Shown here in pieces: positions 6,985-18,588 of a stretch of 52,022 nucleotides of DNA. The notes below the pieces were generated by a model. That model worked only from the letters and a program-made list of their open reading frames with translations. It was not told where the DNA came from and searched no databases. The DNA lies in contig CAMAXP010000031.1 of the NCBI GenBank assembly GCA_945862265.1, forward strand, positions 1-52,022, given 5' to 3'. Source of the stretch: Bordetella parapertussis. GTDB taxonomy: Bacteria > Pseudomonadota > Gammaproteobacteria > Burkholderiales > SG8-39. The first letter of the stretch is position 1. Every line of letters starts with the position of its first letter. The position numbers and the translations under genes were made by a program.

Positions 6985-8475
6985 TCAGAGAGTCTTGATG
7001 GCAAGCATGCAGAGCGCGAGCAGCGGCTGCGGCAGGAAGCCGAGGGCCAACAGCGCGAGGCCGTTGACGGACAGCAGCACGCGCATTTCGCGCGGCCCCT
7101 CGATCGGGCCGGCCGCAGACGCCTCGGGCTCGTCGAAATACATCAGCTTGACGATCCGCAGGTAGAAGAACGCGCCGACCAGCGAGAACAGCACCGCAAC
7201 CACGGCGAGCGCGACCTGGCCTGCGGCAACGGCAGCGGACAGGACGGCGTACTTGGCGAAGAAGCCCGCGGTCGGGGGAATCCCCGCCAGCGAGAACATC
7301 AGGATCAGCATGATGAACGCGAACCACGGGCTGCGCCGGTTGAGCCCCTTGAGGTCCTCCAGGCGCTCGCACTCGAACCCGGCGCGCGAGAGGAACAGCA
7401 GCATGCCGAACGCGCCCAGGCTCATCAGCACATAGACGATCACGTAGAACATGGCGGCGCTGTAGGCATCTGCCGTATTGAACCAGTTGCCGCCAACCAC
7501 CCCGGACAGGAGGCCGAGCAGCAGGAATCCCATGTGGGAAATCGTCGAGTAAGCGAGCATCCGCTTGAGGTTGGTCTGCGCTATGGCCGTGAAGTTGCCG
7601 ATCGCCATCGACAGGACGGCCATGATCATCAGCATCTGCTGCCAGTCGGCGGCAAGGTCGAGCATCCCGTTCACCAGCAACCGCATCGCCATCGCGAAGG
7701 CGGCGAGCTTGGGCCCCGTGCCGATCACCAGCGTCACCGCGGTGGGCGCACCGTGGTAGACGTCGGGAATCCACATGTGGAACGGCACCACACCAAGCTT
7801 GAACGCCAGGCCGCAGACCGCGAACACCAGGCCGAACACGAGGATGGTCTTGTCCGAGGTGCCGCTGCCGATGGACTTGGACACTTCGGTGATCGTAAGC
7901 GTGCCGGTCGCCCCGTAGATCATCGACATGCCGTACAGCAGCAGGCCGGAGGCCAGGGCGCCCAGGATGAAGTACTTCATGGCGGCCTCGGTCGACGCGG
8001 CCGAGTCGCGGTTCAGCGCGACCATGGCGTACAGGCACAGGGACAGCAGCTCCAGCCCCATGTACACGGTCAGGAAGCTGTTGGCCGACATCAGCACCAT
8101 CATGCCGAGCAGCGCGAAAAGGAGCAGCGTGAGGAACTCCCCTTTCATCAACCCCCGGTCCAGCAGGTACTGGCGCGAATACACCAGTGCCGTCGAGACT
8201 GCGATGTAGGCCGCGAGCTTCAGCACATGCGACATCATGTCCGCCACGAAAAGGCCGCTGAAGGTGTAAAGCAGCGCGCCCTGCGTCCCGATCATCACCA
8301 GCAAGGTCAGGCTCGCGCAGCCGACCAGGGTGAACTGGGCCAGCAGGTAGCTGGCGGTGCGCCGCTCGCTCTTCACGAACAGGTCCACGATCATCACGGC
8401 GCAGGCCATGACCAGCAGGAAAATCTCCGGCAGGGCGGGCAGGAAGTCGGGCAGTACGGTATTCACGGCAGTCAT
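6985..8475 (-). CDS. nuoN: NADH-quinone oxidoreductase subunit N
   Basis: 496 residues, starting [11 protein letters not shown] at ATG 8475. A polytopic membrane protein of about 14 helices, one of the three antiporter-like proton-pumping subunits of complex I. The proton-antiporter (Proton_antipo_M) core is visible, with the conserved Lys/Pro-rich turn [16 protein letters not shown] and the [18 protein letters not shown] segment. Its position last in the nuo order supports the call. No clear Shine-Dalgarno precedes the ATG; it begins 10 nt after nuoM ends, so coupling is likely. Confidence 0.95.
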   Translation of the reverse strand: MTAVNTVLPDFLPALPEIFLLVMACAVMIVDLFVKSERRTASYLLAQFTLVGCASLTLLVMIGTQGALLYTFSGLFVADMMSHVLKLAAYIAVSTALVYSRQYLLDRGLMKGEFLTLLLFALLGMMVLMSANSFLTVYMGLELLSLCLYAMVALNRDSAASTEAAMKYFILGALASGLLLYGMSMIYGATGTLTITEVSKSIGSGTSDKTILVFGLVFAVCGLAFKLGVVPFHMWIPDVYHGAPTAVTLVIGTGPKLAAFAMAMRLLVNGMLDLAADWQQMLMIMAVLSMAIGNFTAIAQTNLKRMLAYSTISHMGFLLLGLLSGVVGGNWFNTADAYSAAMFYVIVYVLMSLGAFGMLLFLSRAGFECERLEDLKGLNRRSPWFAFIMLILMFSLAGIPPTAGFFAKYAVLSAAVAAGQVALAVVAVLFSLVGAFFYLRIVKLMYFDEPEASAAGPIEGPREMRVLLSVNGLALLALGFLPQPLLALCMLAIKTL

Positions 8476-8485
8476 AGGGGGCCGA

Positions 8486-9970
8486 TCAAAGCTTTGGCAG
8501 CGCCACATGGCGCAGCAGTTCGTTGACCGAAGCGTGCATGACTTCAGTGAAGGGCAGCGGGTAGATCCCCATCGCAAGCACCGCCACGGCCAGGGCGCCC
8601 AGCACGACGAATTCCCGGCCGTTGAGGTCCTTGAGTTCGGCCACGCGGGGATTGGCGATGGCGCCGAACACCACTCTCTTGTACATCCAGAGCGTGTAGG
8701 CCGCCCCGAAGATCAGGGTCGAGGCTGCGGCGAAGGCAATCCAGAAATTGGCCTTCATGGCGCCCATGATCACCATGAACTCGCCGACAAAGCCGCTGGT
8801 CGCGGGAAGGCCGCAGTTGGCCATCGAGAACAGCATGAAGAATGCGGCGAATTTCGGCATGGTGTTCACGACCCCGCCGTAATCGGCGATCTGGCGGCTG
8901 TGCATGCGGTCGTACATGACCCCGACGCAGAGGAACATCGCCGCCGAGATGAACCCGTGGGAAATCATCTGGACCAGCGCCCCTTCAACCCCATACGCGT
9001 TGAAGATGAACAAGCCCAGCGTAACGAAACCCATGTGCGAGATCGACGAATAGGCGATCAGCTTTTTCATGTCCGTCTGCACCAGCGCCACCAGCCCGAT
9101 GTAGACGACTGCGATCAGGGACAGCGCGACCATGAGCCATGCAAGCTCGCGGCTTGCGTCCGGCAGGATCGGCAGCGAGAACCGGATGAAGCCGTACGCA
9201 CCCAGCTTCAGCATGATTGCCGCCAGCACCACCGAGCCGCCTGTCGGCGCTTCCACGTGCGCATCCGGCAGCCACGTGTGGACGGGCCACATCGGCACCT
9301 TCACCGCAAACGCAAACAGGAACGCAAAGAACAACAGCTTCTGCGCCGGCAGCGCGATCGGCAGCTTGTGCCAGTCGAGGATCGAGAAGCTCCCGCCCGA
9401 CTTGCTGTAGAGATACAGCAGCGCGACCAGCATCAGGAGCGAGCCGAGCAGCGTGTACAAGAAGAACTTGAGGGCGGCGTAGACCCGGTTCGGCCCGCCC
9501 CAGACGCCGACGATGATGAACATCGGGATCAGGGTGGCCTCGAAGAATACGTAGAACAGCACGCCGTCCAGGGCGGCGAACACGCCGTTCATGATTCCGG
9601 ACAGGAACAGGAACGAAGCGAAGTACTGCGCCACCCGGTTCTCGATCACCGTCCAGCCCGCCAGCACCACGAGTACGGTGATGAAGCTGTTCAGCAGGAT
9701 GAACAGCACCGAGATCCCGTCCACCCCGAGGTGGTAGTTGATATTGAAGTGCGCAATCCACGGCGAAAGCTCGACGAACTGCATGCCGGCCGACTGGGCA
9801 TCGAAGCCGGTGTAGAGCGGGATGGTCACGAGGAAGCCGAACAGCGCCCCGACCAGCGCGACGCTGCGCGCCAGGGCTGCGTTGCGATCGCCGCCCGTCG
9901 CAAGGACCAGCAGGCCCGCGAAGACCGGGACCCAGATCGAAAGACTCAGCAGGTGTGACGTGGTTTGCAT
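8486..9970 (-). CDS. nuoM: NADH-quinone oxidoreductase subunit M
   Basis: 494 residues from ATG 9970 ([11 protein letters not shown]). Antiporter-like membrane subunit of complex I. Hallmarks include [13 protein letters not shown], the [20 protein letters not shown] loop with its conserved Lys and His, and [15 protein letters not shown]. It couples NADH:quinone electron transfer to proton pumping in the inner membrane. 21 nt separate it from nuoL. Confidence 0.95.
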   Translation of the reverse strand: MQTTSHLLSLSIWVPVFAGLLVLATGGDRNAALARSVALVGALFGFLVTIPLYTGFDAQSAGMQFVELSPWIAHFNINYHLGVDGISVLFILLNSFITVLVVLAGWTVIENRVAQYFASFLFLSGIMNGVFAALDGVLFYVFFEATLIPMFIIVGVWGGPNRVYAALKFFLYTLLGSLLMLVALLYLYSKSGGSFSILDWHKLPIALPAQKLLFFAFLFAFAVKVPMWPVHTWLPDAHVEAPTGGSVVLAAIMLKLGAYGFIRFSLPILPDASRELAWLMVALSLIAVVYIGLVALVQTDMKKLIAYSSISHMGFVTLGLFIFNAYGVEGALVQMISHGFISAAMFLCVGVMYDRMHSRQIADYGGVVNTMPKFAAFFMLFSMANCGLPATSGFVGEFMVIMGAMKANFWIAFAAASTLIFGAAYTLWMYKRVVFGAIANPRVAELKDLNGREFVVLGALAVAVLAMGIYPLPFTEVMHASVNELLRHVALPKL

Positions 9971-9991
9971 TGTTGTTCTTCTGTCGGGTCC

Positions 9992-11950
9992 CTAGCGCGC
10001 GGACCAGAGCCAATGGGTCAGCAGTGCGAATACCCCGATGATCATCGCGAACGCATAGTGGTAAACGAGGCCGGACTGGAATACCCGCGCCAGCCGCGAG
10101 AGCCACCCGACCAGCCGCGCCGTGCCGTTGACCGCGAGGCCGTCGATCAGGCGCTGGTCACCATACTTCCACAGACCTGCGCCGAGCACCCGCGCACCGC
10201 CCGACAGGGCCCACGAATACAGTTCGTCGAACCCATACTTGCGCTCGACGATCGCGTAGAGGATGCCAAACTTCCCGGCGACCACCTTGGGCAGGTCCGG
10301 CCGCGCGATGTAGAGGTACCAGGCCGTTCCTGCACCGGCCAGCGCAAGCCAGAAAGGCAGCGCCATCAAGCCGTGCGTCATCATCGCCCACACCCCGTGG
10401 AACTCCCCTTTGAGCTCCTCCATGACGCCGTGGGCCGGCAGGACCTGGATTGCCGCCCCGAAGAAATCGCCGTAGACCACGGTCCCGATCGTCCAGCCGG
10501 CACCAATCGCAGGGATCGTGAGCAACACAAGCGGCCAGGTCACGACCTTGGGTGACTCGTGGAGGTGCGCCTTGGTATGGGCATCCATGCGCTCGGTGCC
10601 ATGAAAGGTCATGAACATGAGGCGCAGCGAGTACAGGCCGCCGAAAAACACCCCGGCCAACGCTGCGAGATAGGCAAACGTGGCGCCCGGCGTATGCGAG
10701 GCATGCAGCGCCTCGATGATCGTGTCCTTGGAGAAGAACCCGGCAAACGGCGGGAACCCTGCATTGGCCAGGGCCGCGATGAGCATGGTCCAGTAGGTGA
10801 TCGGCAAGTACTTCTTCAGCCCGCCCATCCGGCGCATGTCCTGCTCGTGGTGCATGGCGATGATCACGGAGCCCGCGCCGAGGAACAGCACGGCCTTGAA
10901 GAACGCATGCGTCATCAGGTGGAAGATCGCCACGGAGTAGGCCGAAGCCCCGAGCGCCATGGTCATGTAGCCCAACTGGGAAAGCGTCGAGTAGGCCACC
11001 ACGCGCTTGATGTCGAATTGCGTGATTGCGACCACTGACATCGCAAGGCCTGTGATCGCGCCGATCACGAGCACCACCGACAACGCGGTCTGCGAAAGCT
11101 CGAACAGGGGCGACATCCGCGCCACCATGAAGATGCCGGCGGTCACCATTGTCGCCGCGTGGATCAGGGCGGAAATCGGCGTCGGGCCTTCCATCGAGTC
11201 AGGCAGCCACACATGCAGCGGGAACTGCGCACTCTTGCCCATCGCGCCTACGAAGAGGCATACGCAGATCACGGTCATCAGCAACCAGGGCGATCCGCCG
11301 AACACCTCGATGGTCTTTCCAGAAACCGCCGGCGCCTGGGAAAACACCGCGTTGTAGTCGAGCGTGCCGAAGTGCGCGAGCACGAGGCCGATGCCGAGGA
11401 TGAAGCCGAAATCACCCACGCGATTGACCAGGAACGCCTTCATGTTCGCGTAGATGGCCGTGGGACGCGTGTACCAGAACCCGATCAGCAGGTAGGACAC
11501 GAGGCCGACCGCCTCCCAGCCGAAGAAAAGCTGCAGGAAGTTGTTCGCCATCACCAGCATCAGCATCGAGAAGGTGAAGAGCGAGATATAGGAGAAGAAC
11601 CGCTGGTAGCCCGGATCCTCGGACATGTAGCCGATGGTGTAGACGTGGACCATCAGCGACACGAAGGTCACCACGATCATCATGATCGCCGTGAGGCGGT
11701 CGATCAGGAACCCGATCTCCAGCCGCGTTTCGCCGCTGGTGATCCAGGTGTAGACGCTGCCGTTGTAGGTGTTTCCGGCCCAGACGTCGGCAAAGATCAC
11801 GCAGGAGGCGAGGAACGACACCAGCACAGACAGGATGGTCAGGGAGTGCGCGCCCACGCGCCCCACCGTGCGGCCGAACAGGCCGGCAACGATCGCGCCC
11901 GCCAGGGGCGCGAGGGGCACTACGAGGTAGAGGGTCTTCATCGCAATCAT
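9992..11950 (-). CDS. nuoL: NADH-quinone oxidoreductase subunit L
   Basis: 652 residues from ATG 11950 (MIAMKTLYL); ATG 11941 three codons later is an alternative. Largest antiporter-like subunit of complex I, with the long C-terminal lateral helix expected for NuoL (the protein continues about 150 residues beyond the antiporter core). Typical segments are GWEAVGLVSYLLIGFWY, QFPLHVWLPDSMEGPTPISA and KRVVAYSTLSQLGYM. Inner-membrane proton pump. Confidence 0.95.
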   Translation of the reverse strand: MIAMKTLYLVVPLAPLAGAIVAGLFGRTVGRVGAHSLTILSVLVSFLASCVIFADVWAGNTYNGSVYTWITSGETRLEIGFLIDRLTAIMMIVVTFVSLMVHVYTIGYMSEDPGYQRFFSYISLFTFSMLMLVMANNFLQLFFGWEAVGLVSYLLIGFWYTRPTAIYANMKAFLVNRVGDFGFILGIGLVLAHFGTLDYNAVFSQAPAVSGKTIEVFGGSPWLLMTVICVCLFVGAMGKSAQFPLHVWLPDSMEGPTPISALIHAATMVTAGIFMVARMSPLFELSQTALSVVLVIGAITGLAMSVVAITQFDIKRVVAYSTLSQLGYMTMALGASAYSVAIFHLMTHAFFKAVLFLGAGSVIIAMHHEQDMRRMGGLKKYLPITYWTMLIAALANAGFPPFAGFFSKDTIIEALHASHTPGATFAYLAALAGVFFGGLYSLRLMFMTFHGTERMDAHTKAHLHESPKVVTWPLVLLTIPAIGAGWTIGTVVYGDFFGAAIQVLPAHGVMEELKGEFHGVWAMMTHGLMALPFWLALAGAGTAWYLYIARPDLPKVVAGKFGILYAIVERKYGFDELYSWALSGGARVLGAGLWKYGDQRLIDGLAVNGTARLVGWLSRLARVFQSGLVYHYAFAMIIGVFALLTHWLWSAR

Positions 11951-11988
11951 TTGTCTGTCCAGGCCAGGGCGCCGATCATCCCCCGCGT

Positions 11989-12297
11989 CTATCCCTTGAG
12001 TGAGTCGAGGTCATCGACGTTGATCGTCTTGAGGTTGCGGAACAGCACCACCAGGATCGCCAGGCCGATGGCCGACTCTGCAGCCGCGACCGTGAGGATG
12101 AAGAACACGAACACCTGACCCGCCGCATCGCCCAGGTAATACGAGAAGGCGATGAAATTCAGGTTGACCGCAAGCAGCATCAACTCGATCGCCATCAGCA
12201 GGATGATGACGTTCTTGCGGTTGAGGAAGATGCCGACCACGCTGATTGCAAACAGCAGCGCCCCGAGGACCAGGAAGTGCGACAGCGTAAGCGTCAC
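11989..12297 (-). CDS. nuoK: NADH-quinone oxidoreductase subunit K
   Basis: 102 residues, three membrane helices, with the conserved acidic helix [19 protein letters not shown] that forms part of the proton path. The ATG at 12297 overlaps the nuoJ stop by 4 nt (ATGA). The standard length for the family is about 100 residues. Confidence 0.95.
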   Translation of the reverse strand: MTLTLSHFLVLGALLFAISVVGIFLNRKNVIILLMAIELMLLAVNLNFIAFSYYLGDAAGQVFVFFILTVAAAESAIGLAILVVLFRNLKTINVDDLDSLKG

Positions 12298-12896
12298 TTT
12301 CCGTCCTCCGAAGGCATCGAGACCAGACGCACCCGGTCTGCGCGCTTGACGCGCACCTGGGCCGAGGGGTCCTGCCCCTTGCTGTCCTTGCGTTGGCGCA
12401 GCGTCAGGGCTATCGCCGCGACGATTGCCACCAGCAGCACCACCGCGGCGAGCTCGAAGGCATACATGTAATCGGTGTAGAGCAGGCGGCCGAGCTCTTT
12501 GGTGTTGCTGTAGCCCGCAGCGTGGTCCTTCGGCCTCGGCAGCATGAAGTCGAAGTAGCGGCCGCCCAGCACCAGCACCATCTCTGAGGCCATGAGGATG
12601 CCTACCGTGGCGCCCAGGGGCAGGTAGCTCCAGAAACCCTCGCGCAGCTTCTCGAGGTTGACGTCAAGCATCATCACCACGAACAGGAACAGCACCATCA
12701 CCGCCCCCACATAGACGAGGACCAGCGTGATCGCGAGGAACTCGGCCCTGAGCAGCATCCAGATCGCGGAAGCCGTGAAGAACGAGAGCACCAGGAACAG
12801 CGCGGAGTGGACGGGATTGCGCGCCGTGACCACGGCAATGGCCGCCACCAGCAGGATGGCTGCAAAGAAATAGAAGGTGGCGGTTTCGAAGAGCAT
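12294..12896 (-). CDS. nuoJ: NADH-quinone oxidoreductase subunit J
   Basis: 200 residues with five predicted membrane helices, including the family segment [17 protein letters not shown], then a charged C-terminal tail. Membrane-arm subunit of complex I. It starts 3 nt after nuoI ends and overlaps nuoK by 4 nt. Confidence 0.95.
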   Translation of the reverse strand: MLFETATFYFFAAILLVAAIAVVTARNPVHSALFLVLSFFTASAIWMLLRAEFLAITLVLVYVGAVMVLFLFVVMMLDVNLEKLREGFWSYLPLGATVGILMASEMVLVLGGRYFDFMLPRPKDHAAGYSNTKELGRLLYTDYMYAFELAAVVLLVAIVAAIALTLRQRKDSKGQDPSAQVRVKRADRVRLVSMPSEDGK

Positions 12897-12899
12897 GTC

Positions 12900-13388
12900 T
12901 TAGCGGAAACCCGAATCGGCCTCGCGGTCGCGTGCGATCTGCGCCTCGAAGCGGTCGCCGACCGCGAGCAGCATCGGCTTGGTGTAGTAGAGGTCGCCGC
13001 GCTTTTCACCGTGGTACTCGAGGATGCGGGTCTCTACGATCGCATCGACCGGGCACGCTTCCTCGCAGAAGCCGCAGAAGATGCACTTGGTCAGGTCGAT
13101 GTCGTAACGGGTCGTGCGGCGGGACCCATCGGCCCGCTGGTCGGACTCGATGTGGATCGCCATCGCCGGGCAGACGGCCTCGCACAACTTGCAGGCGATG
13201 CAACGCTCCTCGCCGTTCGGGTACCTGCGCAACGCGTGCAGGCCCCTGAAGCGCGGGCTCATCGGGGTCTTTTCCTCGGGGAACTGAACGGTGATCTTGC
13301 GCGCGAACAGGTGCCGCCCGGTCAGGGCCATGCCGCGGAGCAGCTCCAGCAGCAGGAAGGAACGGAAGAACTCAGCGATGCGTTGCAT
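12900..13388 (-). CDS. nuoI: NADH-quinone oxidoreductase subunit I (two 4Fe-4S)
   Basis: 162 residues. Two classical ferredoxin motifs, [12 protein letters not shown] and [12 protein letters not shown], bind clusters N6a and N6b, which pass electrons to NuoB. The N-terminal amphipathic region ([11 protein letters not shown]) contacts the membrane. 9 nt after nuoH. Confidence 0.97.
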   Translation of the reverse strand: MQRIAEFFRSFLLLELLRGMALTGRHLFARKITVQFPEEKTPMSPRFRGLHALRRYPNGEERCIACKLCEAVCPAMAIHIESDQRADGSRRTTRYDIDLTKCIFCGFCEEACPVDAIVETRILEYHGEKRGDLYYTKPMLLAVGDRFEAQIARDREADSGFR

Positions 13389-13397
13389 GGCCGGACC

Positions 13398-14477
13398 TCA
13401 TTTCCAAAGGGAGAACGGGGTTTGCATCCACGTGCCGACCACCACCAGCCACACAAGGGTCACGGGGATGAAGATCTTCCAGCCCAGCCGCATGATCTGG
13501 TCGTAGCGGTAGCGCGGGAAGGTGGCCCTGAACCAGAGGAACAGGGAAACCACGAAGAACATCTTGATGAACAGCCAGAAGAACGGCGGGATCCAGGCGG
13601 TCAGCGCGCTGTCGATCGGCGCCTGCCAGCCCCCCAGGAACATGATCACCGTCAGCACGGAGATCAGCCACATGTTCATGTATTCGGCGAGGAAGAACAG
13701 CGCGAACGCCATGCCCGAGTACTCCACCATGTGGCCGGCGACGATCTCGGATTCGCCCTCGACCACGTCGAACGGCGCCCGGTTGGTCTCCGCAACGCCC
13801 GAGATGAAGTACACGACCATGATCGGCAGCAGCGGCAGCCAGTTCCAGGAGAGGAAGTTGAGGCCCATGCCCGCAAAGATGCCCTTGCCCTGCCCGTTCA
13901 CGATGTCGGAGAGGTTGAGGCTGCCCGACACCATCAGGACCACCACCAACGCGAACCCCATCGCGATTTCGTAGGACACCATCTGCGCCGCGGAACGCAT
14001 GGCCCCGAGGAACGCGTATTTCGAGTTGGAGGCCCAGCCGGCGATGATCACTCCGTATACGCCCAGCGACGTGAGGCCCATGAGGTAAAGCAGGCCGGCA
14101 TTGATGTCCGCGAGCACCACATCCGGGGAGAACGGCACCACCGCCCAGGCCGCGAGCGCCGGCATCAGGGACATCACGGGCGCGAGGAAGAACAATCCCG
14201 TGTTGGCCTGGCTCGGGGAGATGATCTCCTTGAAGAACAGCTTCATGCCGTCCGCGATCGGCTGCAGCAGGCCGAGCGGGCCGACGCGGTTCGGGCCGAT
14301 GCGGATCTGCATCCAGCCGATCAGCTTGCGCTCCCACAGGGTCAGGTAGGCGACGCCCAGCATCAGGGGCACCGTGATGCAACCGATGAAAAAGAGCGTG
14401 GTCACGAGCTCGTACAGCGCGGGGCCCCACAAGGGTCCGAGTTTCGCTTCCGACAGCGCGAGCAGCGCGTCGAGCAT
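13398..14477 (-). CDS. nuoH: NADH-quinone oxidoreductase subunit H
   Basis: 359 residues starting [12 protein letters not shown] at ATG 14477, which overlaps the nuoG stop by one base (TGATG). About eight membrane helices. Contains the quinone-site signatures [19 protein letters not shown] and the acidic loop [16 protein letters not shown]. It forms the junction between the hydrophilic and membrane arms where quinone binds. Confidence 0.95.
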   Translation of the reverse strand: MLDALLALSEAKLGPLWGPALYELVTTLFFIGCITVPLMLGVAYLTLWERKLIGWMQIRIGPNRVGPLGLLQPIADGMKLFFKEIISPSQANTGLFFLAPVMSLMPALAAWAVVPFSPDVVLADINAGLLYLMGLTSLGVYGVIIAGWASNSKYAFLGAMRSAAQMVSYEIAMGFALVVVLMVSGSLNLSDIVNGQGKGIFAGMGLNFLSWNWLPLLPIMVVYFISGVAETNRAPFDVVEGESEIVAGHMVEYSGMAFALFFLAEYMNMWLISVLTVIMFLGGWQAPIDSALTAWIPPFFWLFIKMFFVVSLFLWFRATFPRYRYDQIMRLGWKIFIPVTLVWLVVVGTWMQTPFSLWK

Positions 14478-16732
14478 CAAGCCGCCTCCCGCACCGACAG
14501 TTTCTCGACACTGACCACACCGGACAGCGCGCCGAGCGTCGCGGTCGAGGGATGCGCTGCCGCGATTCGCACGCAGCCTGCGGCAACGCTCTCGTCGGCG
14601 ACGGCCTCAAGACGGGCTTCACCGCTCCCCATGCGCACGAGTACACGGTCGCCATCGATCAGGCCCAGCTCGGCCATGAGCTTGCCGCTCATTCGCGCAC
14701 GTGGAGCCTTTGCATCGACGGTCTTCTGCAGCGCCGGCGCGCGACGCACCATGGCGTCGGTTGAATAAATCGGGACATCCGCAACTCGCTGGACGCCGCC
14801 CGGCACAGGCCCGGCGGCAGCGACAGCCACGGAAGTCTTGTTGGACAGCAGCGCGGCGACATCCCTGCCCTGCAGGCACTCCGCCCGGACTTCGTCGGCC
14901 GTTTCGAACCCGAACCCGTCCAGCCCGAGCAATCCGCCCAGGACGCGAAGGACTTTCCAGGCCGGCCGCGACTCACCGAGCGGCTTGACCGTGGCGTGGA
15001 AGCCCTGCAGCCTGCCCTCGGTATTGATGAAGGCGCCCGGGGTTTCAGTGAACGGGGAGATCGGCAGCATGACGTCGGCGTAGTCCGCCGGGCCGTGCTT
15101 GAACGCCGACAGGGCGACGACGAACTGTGCCTTCTGCATGGCGTCCAGCGCTGCCTGCGGGTCGTTGCAATCGAGCTCGACTTCGGCGTTCAGCAGGACG
15201 TAGGCCTTGCGGGGGGCAGCGAGCATCGCCGCGGCATTGACCTGGCCGGCCGCCCCGGCGACATATCCGCCCACGCTGTTGGCCGCTTCGCCGAGGAACC
15301 CGATTTTCGCCCCGAGGCCATCGGCCAGCGATTGCGCGATTGCGTGCAACTGCGCCGCCTGCGGATGCTGCTGCGCGAAATTGCCGAGCAGGATCGCGAC
15401 GTTCTTTCCCGACTTGAGGCTTTCGCCGACGGGCCCCTGCATGATTGCGGACAACGCCGCAGGCAATTCTGCCGGCGACACGATCACTTTGTTGGCGACG
15501 TTCATCAACAAGTCGTCGTCCGCGGAATGCAGGATATTGACCTTGAGGCCGCGCTTGGCCGCCTGGCGCAGGCGATTCGCAATCAGCGGATGGTCCTTGC
15601 GCAGGAATGACCCGACGACGAGCACGCGGTCGAGGTTGCCCAGTTCGGTGATCGGCATCCCGAGCCAGGGAATGCCGCCCAGCTTGCCTTCAGAAGAGAA
15701 ATCAGCCTGGCGCAGGCGGAAATCCACGGCCTGGCTGCCGAGGCCGCGAACGAGCTTTTGCGTGAGGTACAGCTCTTCGAGCGTCGATTGCGGCGTGGCC
15801 AGCGCGCCGACGTCGGTGCCGGCCGCCTTGAGGCCTGCCGCCACGCGATCCAGCGCGGTCTGCCAGTCGGTCTCCTGCCACTGCCCGTCCTGCTTCACCA
15901 TCGGCGAAGTCAGTCGCTCGGGAGAGTTCAGGCTTTCATAAGAGAAGCGATCCCTGTCCGAGATCCAGCACTCGTTGATGGCTTCGTTCTCCAGGGGCAA
16001 TACGCGCATGACCTGGTTCTGCTTCACCTGCACTACGAGATTCGAACCCAGGCCGTCATGCGGCGCAACGCTCTTGCGACGGGCGAGTTCCCAGGTCCGG
16101 GCCGAGTAGCGGAACGGCTTGGAGGTCAGCGCGCCGACCGGGCAGATGTCGATCATGTTGCCGGAAAGTTCGGACTCCACCGTCTTGCCCACAAACGAGA
16201 CGATCTCGGAGTGTTCGCCGCGGCCGATCATGCCAAGTTCCATCTGGCCTGCGATTTCCTGGCCGAAGCGCACGCAGCGGGTGCACTGGATGCAACGGCT
16301 CATCTCCTCGGCTGCAACCAGCGGTCCGATGTCCTTGTGCAGCACCACGCGCTTTTCTTCCTGGTAGCGCGAAGTCCCCTTGCCGTAGCCGACCGAGAGG
16401 TCCTGCAGCTGGCATTCGCCGCCCTGGTCACAGATCGGGCAGTCGAGCGGGTGGTTGATGAGCAGGAACTCCATCACCCCCTTCTGCGCCTTCTGCGCGT
16501 TTTCGGAGTGCGTCTTGACCTTCATGCCGTCGGTGCACGGCGTTGCACAGGCCGGCAGCGGCTTGGGCGCCTTCTCGACCTCGACAAGGCACATGCGGCA
16601 GTTGGCCGCAATCGAGAGCTTCTTGTGATAGCAGAAGTGCGGCACGTAGATGCCGAGCTTGTTGGCCGCCTCCATCACGGTTGCACCGTGCTGGACCTCC
16701 ACTTCCCTGCCGTCGACTTCGACCTTGAGCAT
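14477..16732 (-). CDS. nuoG: NADH-quinone oxidoreductase subunit G
   Basis: 751 residues. I start at ATG 16732 ([11 protein letters not shown]), which gives the normal 2Fe-2S ferredoxin N terminus; a longer frame upstream would overlap nuoF. The N-terminal ~220 residues carry the 2Fe-2S motif (C-x2-C near [10 protein letters not shown]) and the 4Fe-4S ligands ([17 protein letters not shown]). The rest is a molybdopterin-oxidoreductase-like fold without visible cofactor function, as usual for NuoG. Electron-input arm of complex I. Confidence 0.95.
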   Translation of the reverse strand: MLKVEVDGREVEVQHGATVMEAANKLGIYVPHFCYHKKLSIAANCRMCLVEVEKAPKPLPACATPCTDGMKVKTHSENAQKAQKGVMEFLLINHPLDCPICDQGGECQLQDLSVGYGKGTSRYQEEKRVVLHKDIGPLVAAEEMSRCIQCTRCVRFGQEIAGQMELGMIGRGEHSEIVSFVGKTVESELSGNMIDICPVGALTSKPFRYSARTWELARRKSVAPHDGLGSNLVVQVKQNQVMRVLPLENEAINECWISDRDRFSYESLNSPERLTSPMVKQDGQWQETDWQTALDRVAAGLKAAGTDVGALATPQSTLEELYLTQKLVRGLGSQAVDFRLRQADFSSEGKLGGIPWLGMPITELGNLDRVLVVGSFLRKDHPLIANRLRQAAKRGLKVNILHSADDDLLMNVANKVIVSPAELPAALSAIMQGPVGESLKSGKNVAILLGNFAQQHPQAAQLHAIAQSLADGLGAKIGFLGEAANSVGGYVAGAAGQVNAAAMLAAPRKAYVLLNAEVELDCNDPQAALDAMQKAQFVVALSAFKHGPADYADVMLPISPFTETPGAFINTEGRLQGFHATVKPLGESRPAWKVLRVLGGLLGLDGFGFETADEVRAECLQGRDVAALLSNKTSVAVAAAGPVPGGVQRVADVPIYSTDAMVRRAPALQKTVDAKAPRARMSGKLMAELGLIDGDRVLVRMGSGEARLEAVADESVAAGCVRIAAAHPSTATLGALSGVVSVEKLSVREAA

Positions 16733-16742
16733 GTGCGTATTC

Positions 16743-18092
16743 CTATGCGGCCTTGGCCGCGTGGCGCGACGCCTGGTGCGCGCCGGACCGGCCCCACTTG
16801 GGTTCACTCTGCGCGCCCGAAACGAGGCAGCGTTTGTGCTCGATGTGATATTCGAACTCGGCGCGGAAGTGCTTGATGAAGCTCTTGACCGGCAGCGCCG
16901 CCGCATCCCCCAGCGCGCAGATCGTGCGTCCGGCGATATTGTCGGAGACGTTGTTGAGCAGGTCGAGGTCTTCGGGTCGGCCTGCGCCGTTCTCGATGCG
17001 GTTCACCACGCGGTAAAGCCAGCCGGTGCCCTCGCGGCAAGGCGTGCACTGGCCGCAGGATTCCTCGTAGTAGAAGTAGGACAGCCTTTCCAGCGCCCTG
17101 ACCATGCAGGTGGAGTCGTCCATCACGATCACTGCTCCGGAGCCCAGCATCGACCCGGCCTTGGCGATCGAGTCGTAGTCCATGTCGGTTGCCATCATGA
17201 CGTCTGCAGGGAGCACAGGCATCGACGAGCCGCCGGGGATCACCGCCTTGAGCTTGTGCCCCGTGCGCACGCCGCCGGCCATCTCGAGCAGCTTGGCAAA
17301 CGGCGTGCCGAGCCTGACTTCGTAGTTGCCCGGCCGGTTCACGTGTCCCGAAACCGAGAAGAGCTTGGTACCGCCATTGTTCGGCTTGCCCAGGGCCAGG
17401 AACGGGTCGCCGCCATTGCGGATTATCCAAGGCACCGCGGCGAAGGTCTCGGTGTTATTGATCGTCGTGGGCTTGCCGTACAGGCCGAAACTGGCGGGGA
17501 ACGGCGGCTTGAAGCGCGGCTGGCCCTTCTTGCCCTCGAGCGACTCGAGCAGCGCGGTTTCCTCGCCGCAGATGTAGGCGCCGTAGCCCGGATGCGCATG
17601 CAGTTCGAAGCTGAACTCCGAACCAAGGATGTTCTTGCCGAGATACCCTGCGGCGCGCGCCTCCTCTAGCGCTTCCTCGAAGCGCTCGTAGGCTTCCCAG
17701 ATCTCGCCGTGGATGTAGTTGTAGCCCGCGGTCGCGCCCATGGCATAGGCACCAATGATCATGCCCTCGATGACCGAGTGCGGATTGAAGCGCAGGAGGT
17801 CGCGGTCCTTGCAGGTGCCCGGCTCGCCCTCGTCCGAGTTGCAGACCAGGTACTTGGCCCCAGGGAACTGGCGCGGCATGAAACTCCACTTGAGCCCCGT
17901 CGGGAAGCCCGCGCCGCCGCGACCGCGCAGGCCGGATTTCTTGACCTCGGCGATCACGTCTTCGGGCTTCATGCCGCCCGTGACGATCTTCCTCAGCGCC
18001 GCGTAACCATCGCGCTTCTCATAGTCCTTCAGGCGCCAGTTGGCCCCGTCTATGCCGGCCATCAGGATCGAATCGGGTCCGTAGTTGAGCAT
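16743..18092 (-). CDS. nuoF: NADH-quinone oxidoreductase subunit F (NADH/FMN site)
   Basis: 449 residues, starting [11 protein letters not shown] at ATG 18092, with a 1-nt gap after the nuoE stop. Has the FMN/NADH glycine-rich loop [13 protein letters not shown] and the 4Fe-4S motif [12 protein letters not shown]. This is where NADH is oxidised. Cytoplasmic peripheral arm. Confidence 0.97.
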   Translation of the reverse strand: MLNYGPDSILMAGIDGANWRLKDYEKRDGYAALRKIVTGGMKPEDVIAEVKKSGLRGRGGAGFPTGLKWSFMPRQFPGAKYLVCNSDEGEPGTCKDRDLLRFNPHSVIEGMIIGAYAMGATAGYNYIHGEIWEAYERFEEALEEARAAGYLGKNILGSEFSFELHAHPGYGAYICGEETALLESLEGKKGQPRFKPPFPASFGLYGKPTTINNTETFAAVPWIIRNGGDPFLALGKPNNGGTKLFSVSGHVNRPGNYEVRLGTPFAKLLEMAGGVRTGHKLKAVIPGGSSMPVLPADVMMATDMDYDSIAKAGSMLGSGAVIVMDDSTCMVRALERLSYFYYEESCGQCTPCREGTGWLYRVVNRIENGAGRPEDLDLLNNVSDNIAGRTICALGDAAALPVKSFIKHFRAEFEYHIEHKRCLVSGAQSEPKWGRSGAHQASRHAAKAA

Positions 18093-18093
18093 C

Positions 18094-18588
18094 TCAGGCC
18101 TTCGTCCGGAGGTCGTCACGCAGTTCATCTACAAGCGCGTCGAGCTTGTCCATGGACATGCGGTCGCACATGCGCTTGTTGTTCACAAGCACGACCGGCG
18201 CCATGGAGCACGCGCCCATGCATTCGCCCTCCTTGAGGGTGAATTTGCCGTCGGCCGTGGTCTCGTTGAAATCCACGCCGAGCTTCTGCTTGAGGTGGTC
18301 CGCCGCCTCGAGCGAGCCCTGCAGGCCGCACGGCAGGCAGGTACAGATGGTGAGCTTGAACTTGCCGGTCGGGGCGAGGTTGTACATGTTGTAGAACGTC
18401 GCGACTTCATACACTGCCACCGGGGCCATGCCGAGGTACTGCGCGACGAAATCCATCGTCTCCGTGGCAAGCCAGCCTTTTTCATCCTGCGCGATGACGA
18501 GGGACGCCATCACCGCGGACTGTTTCTGGTCCGTCGGGTACTTGGCGACCTCGCGATCGATCTTCTTCAGGGACTCGGGCGTAAGCAT
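18094..18588 (-). CDS. nuoE: NADH-quinone oxidoreductase subunit E (2Fe-2S)
   Basis: 164 residues, thioredoxin-like 2Fe-2S subunit. The four cluster Cys lie in [10 protein letters not shown] (C-x4-C spacing) and ECMGAC (C-x3-C). Its ATG at 18588 shares one base with the nuoD stop. Partner of NuoF. Confidence 0.96.
   Translation of the reverse strand: MLTPESLKKIDREVAKYPTDQKQSAVMASLVIAQDEKGWLATETMDFVAQYLGMAPVAVYEVATFYNMYNLAPTGKFKLTICTCLPCGLQGSLEAADHLKQKLGVDFNETTADGKFTLKEGECMGACSMAPVVLVNNKRMCDRMSMDKLDALVDELRDDLRTKA

Noticed and set aside
6559..8526. A 655-codon open frame on the plus strand opposite nuoN and the Nudix gene
   Set aside because: The translation is rich in His, Gln, Arg and Glu without domains, and it lies antisense to clearly conserved genes. 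High GC gives long spurious frames.
12807..14768. A 653-codon plus-strand open frame opposite nuoJ, nuoI and nuoH
   Set aside because: Same low-complexity charged composition; the minus strand encodes recognisable complex I subunits.
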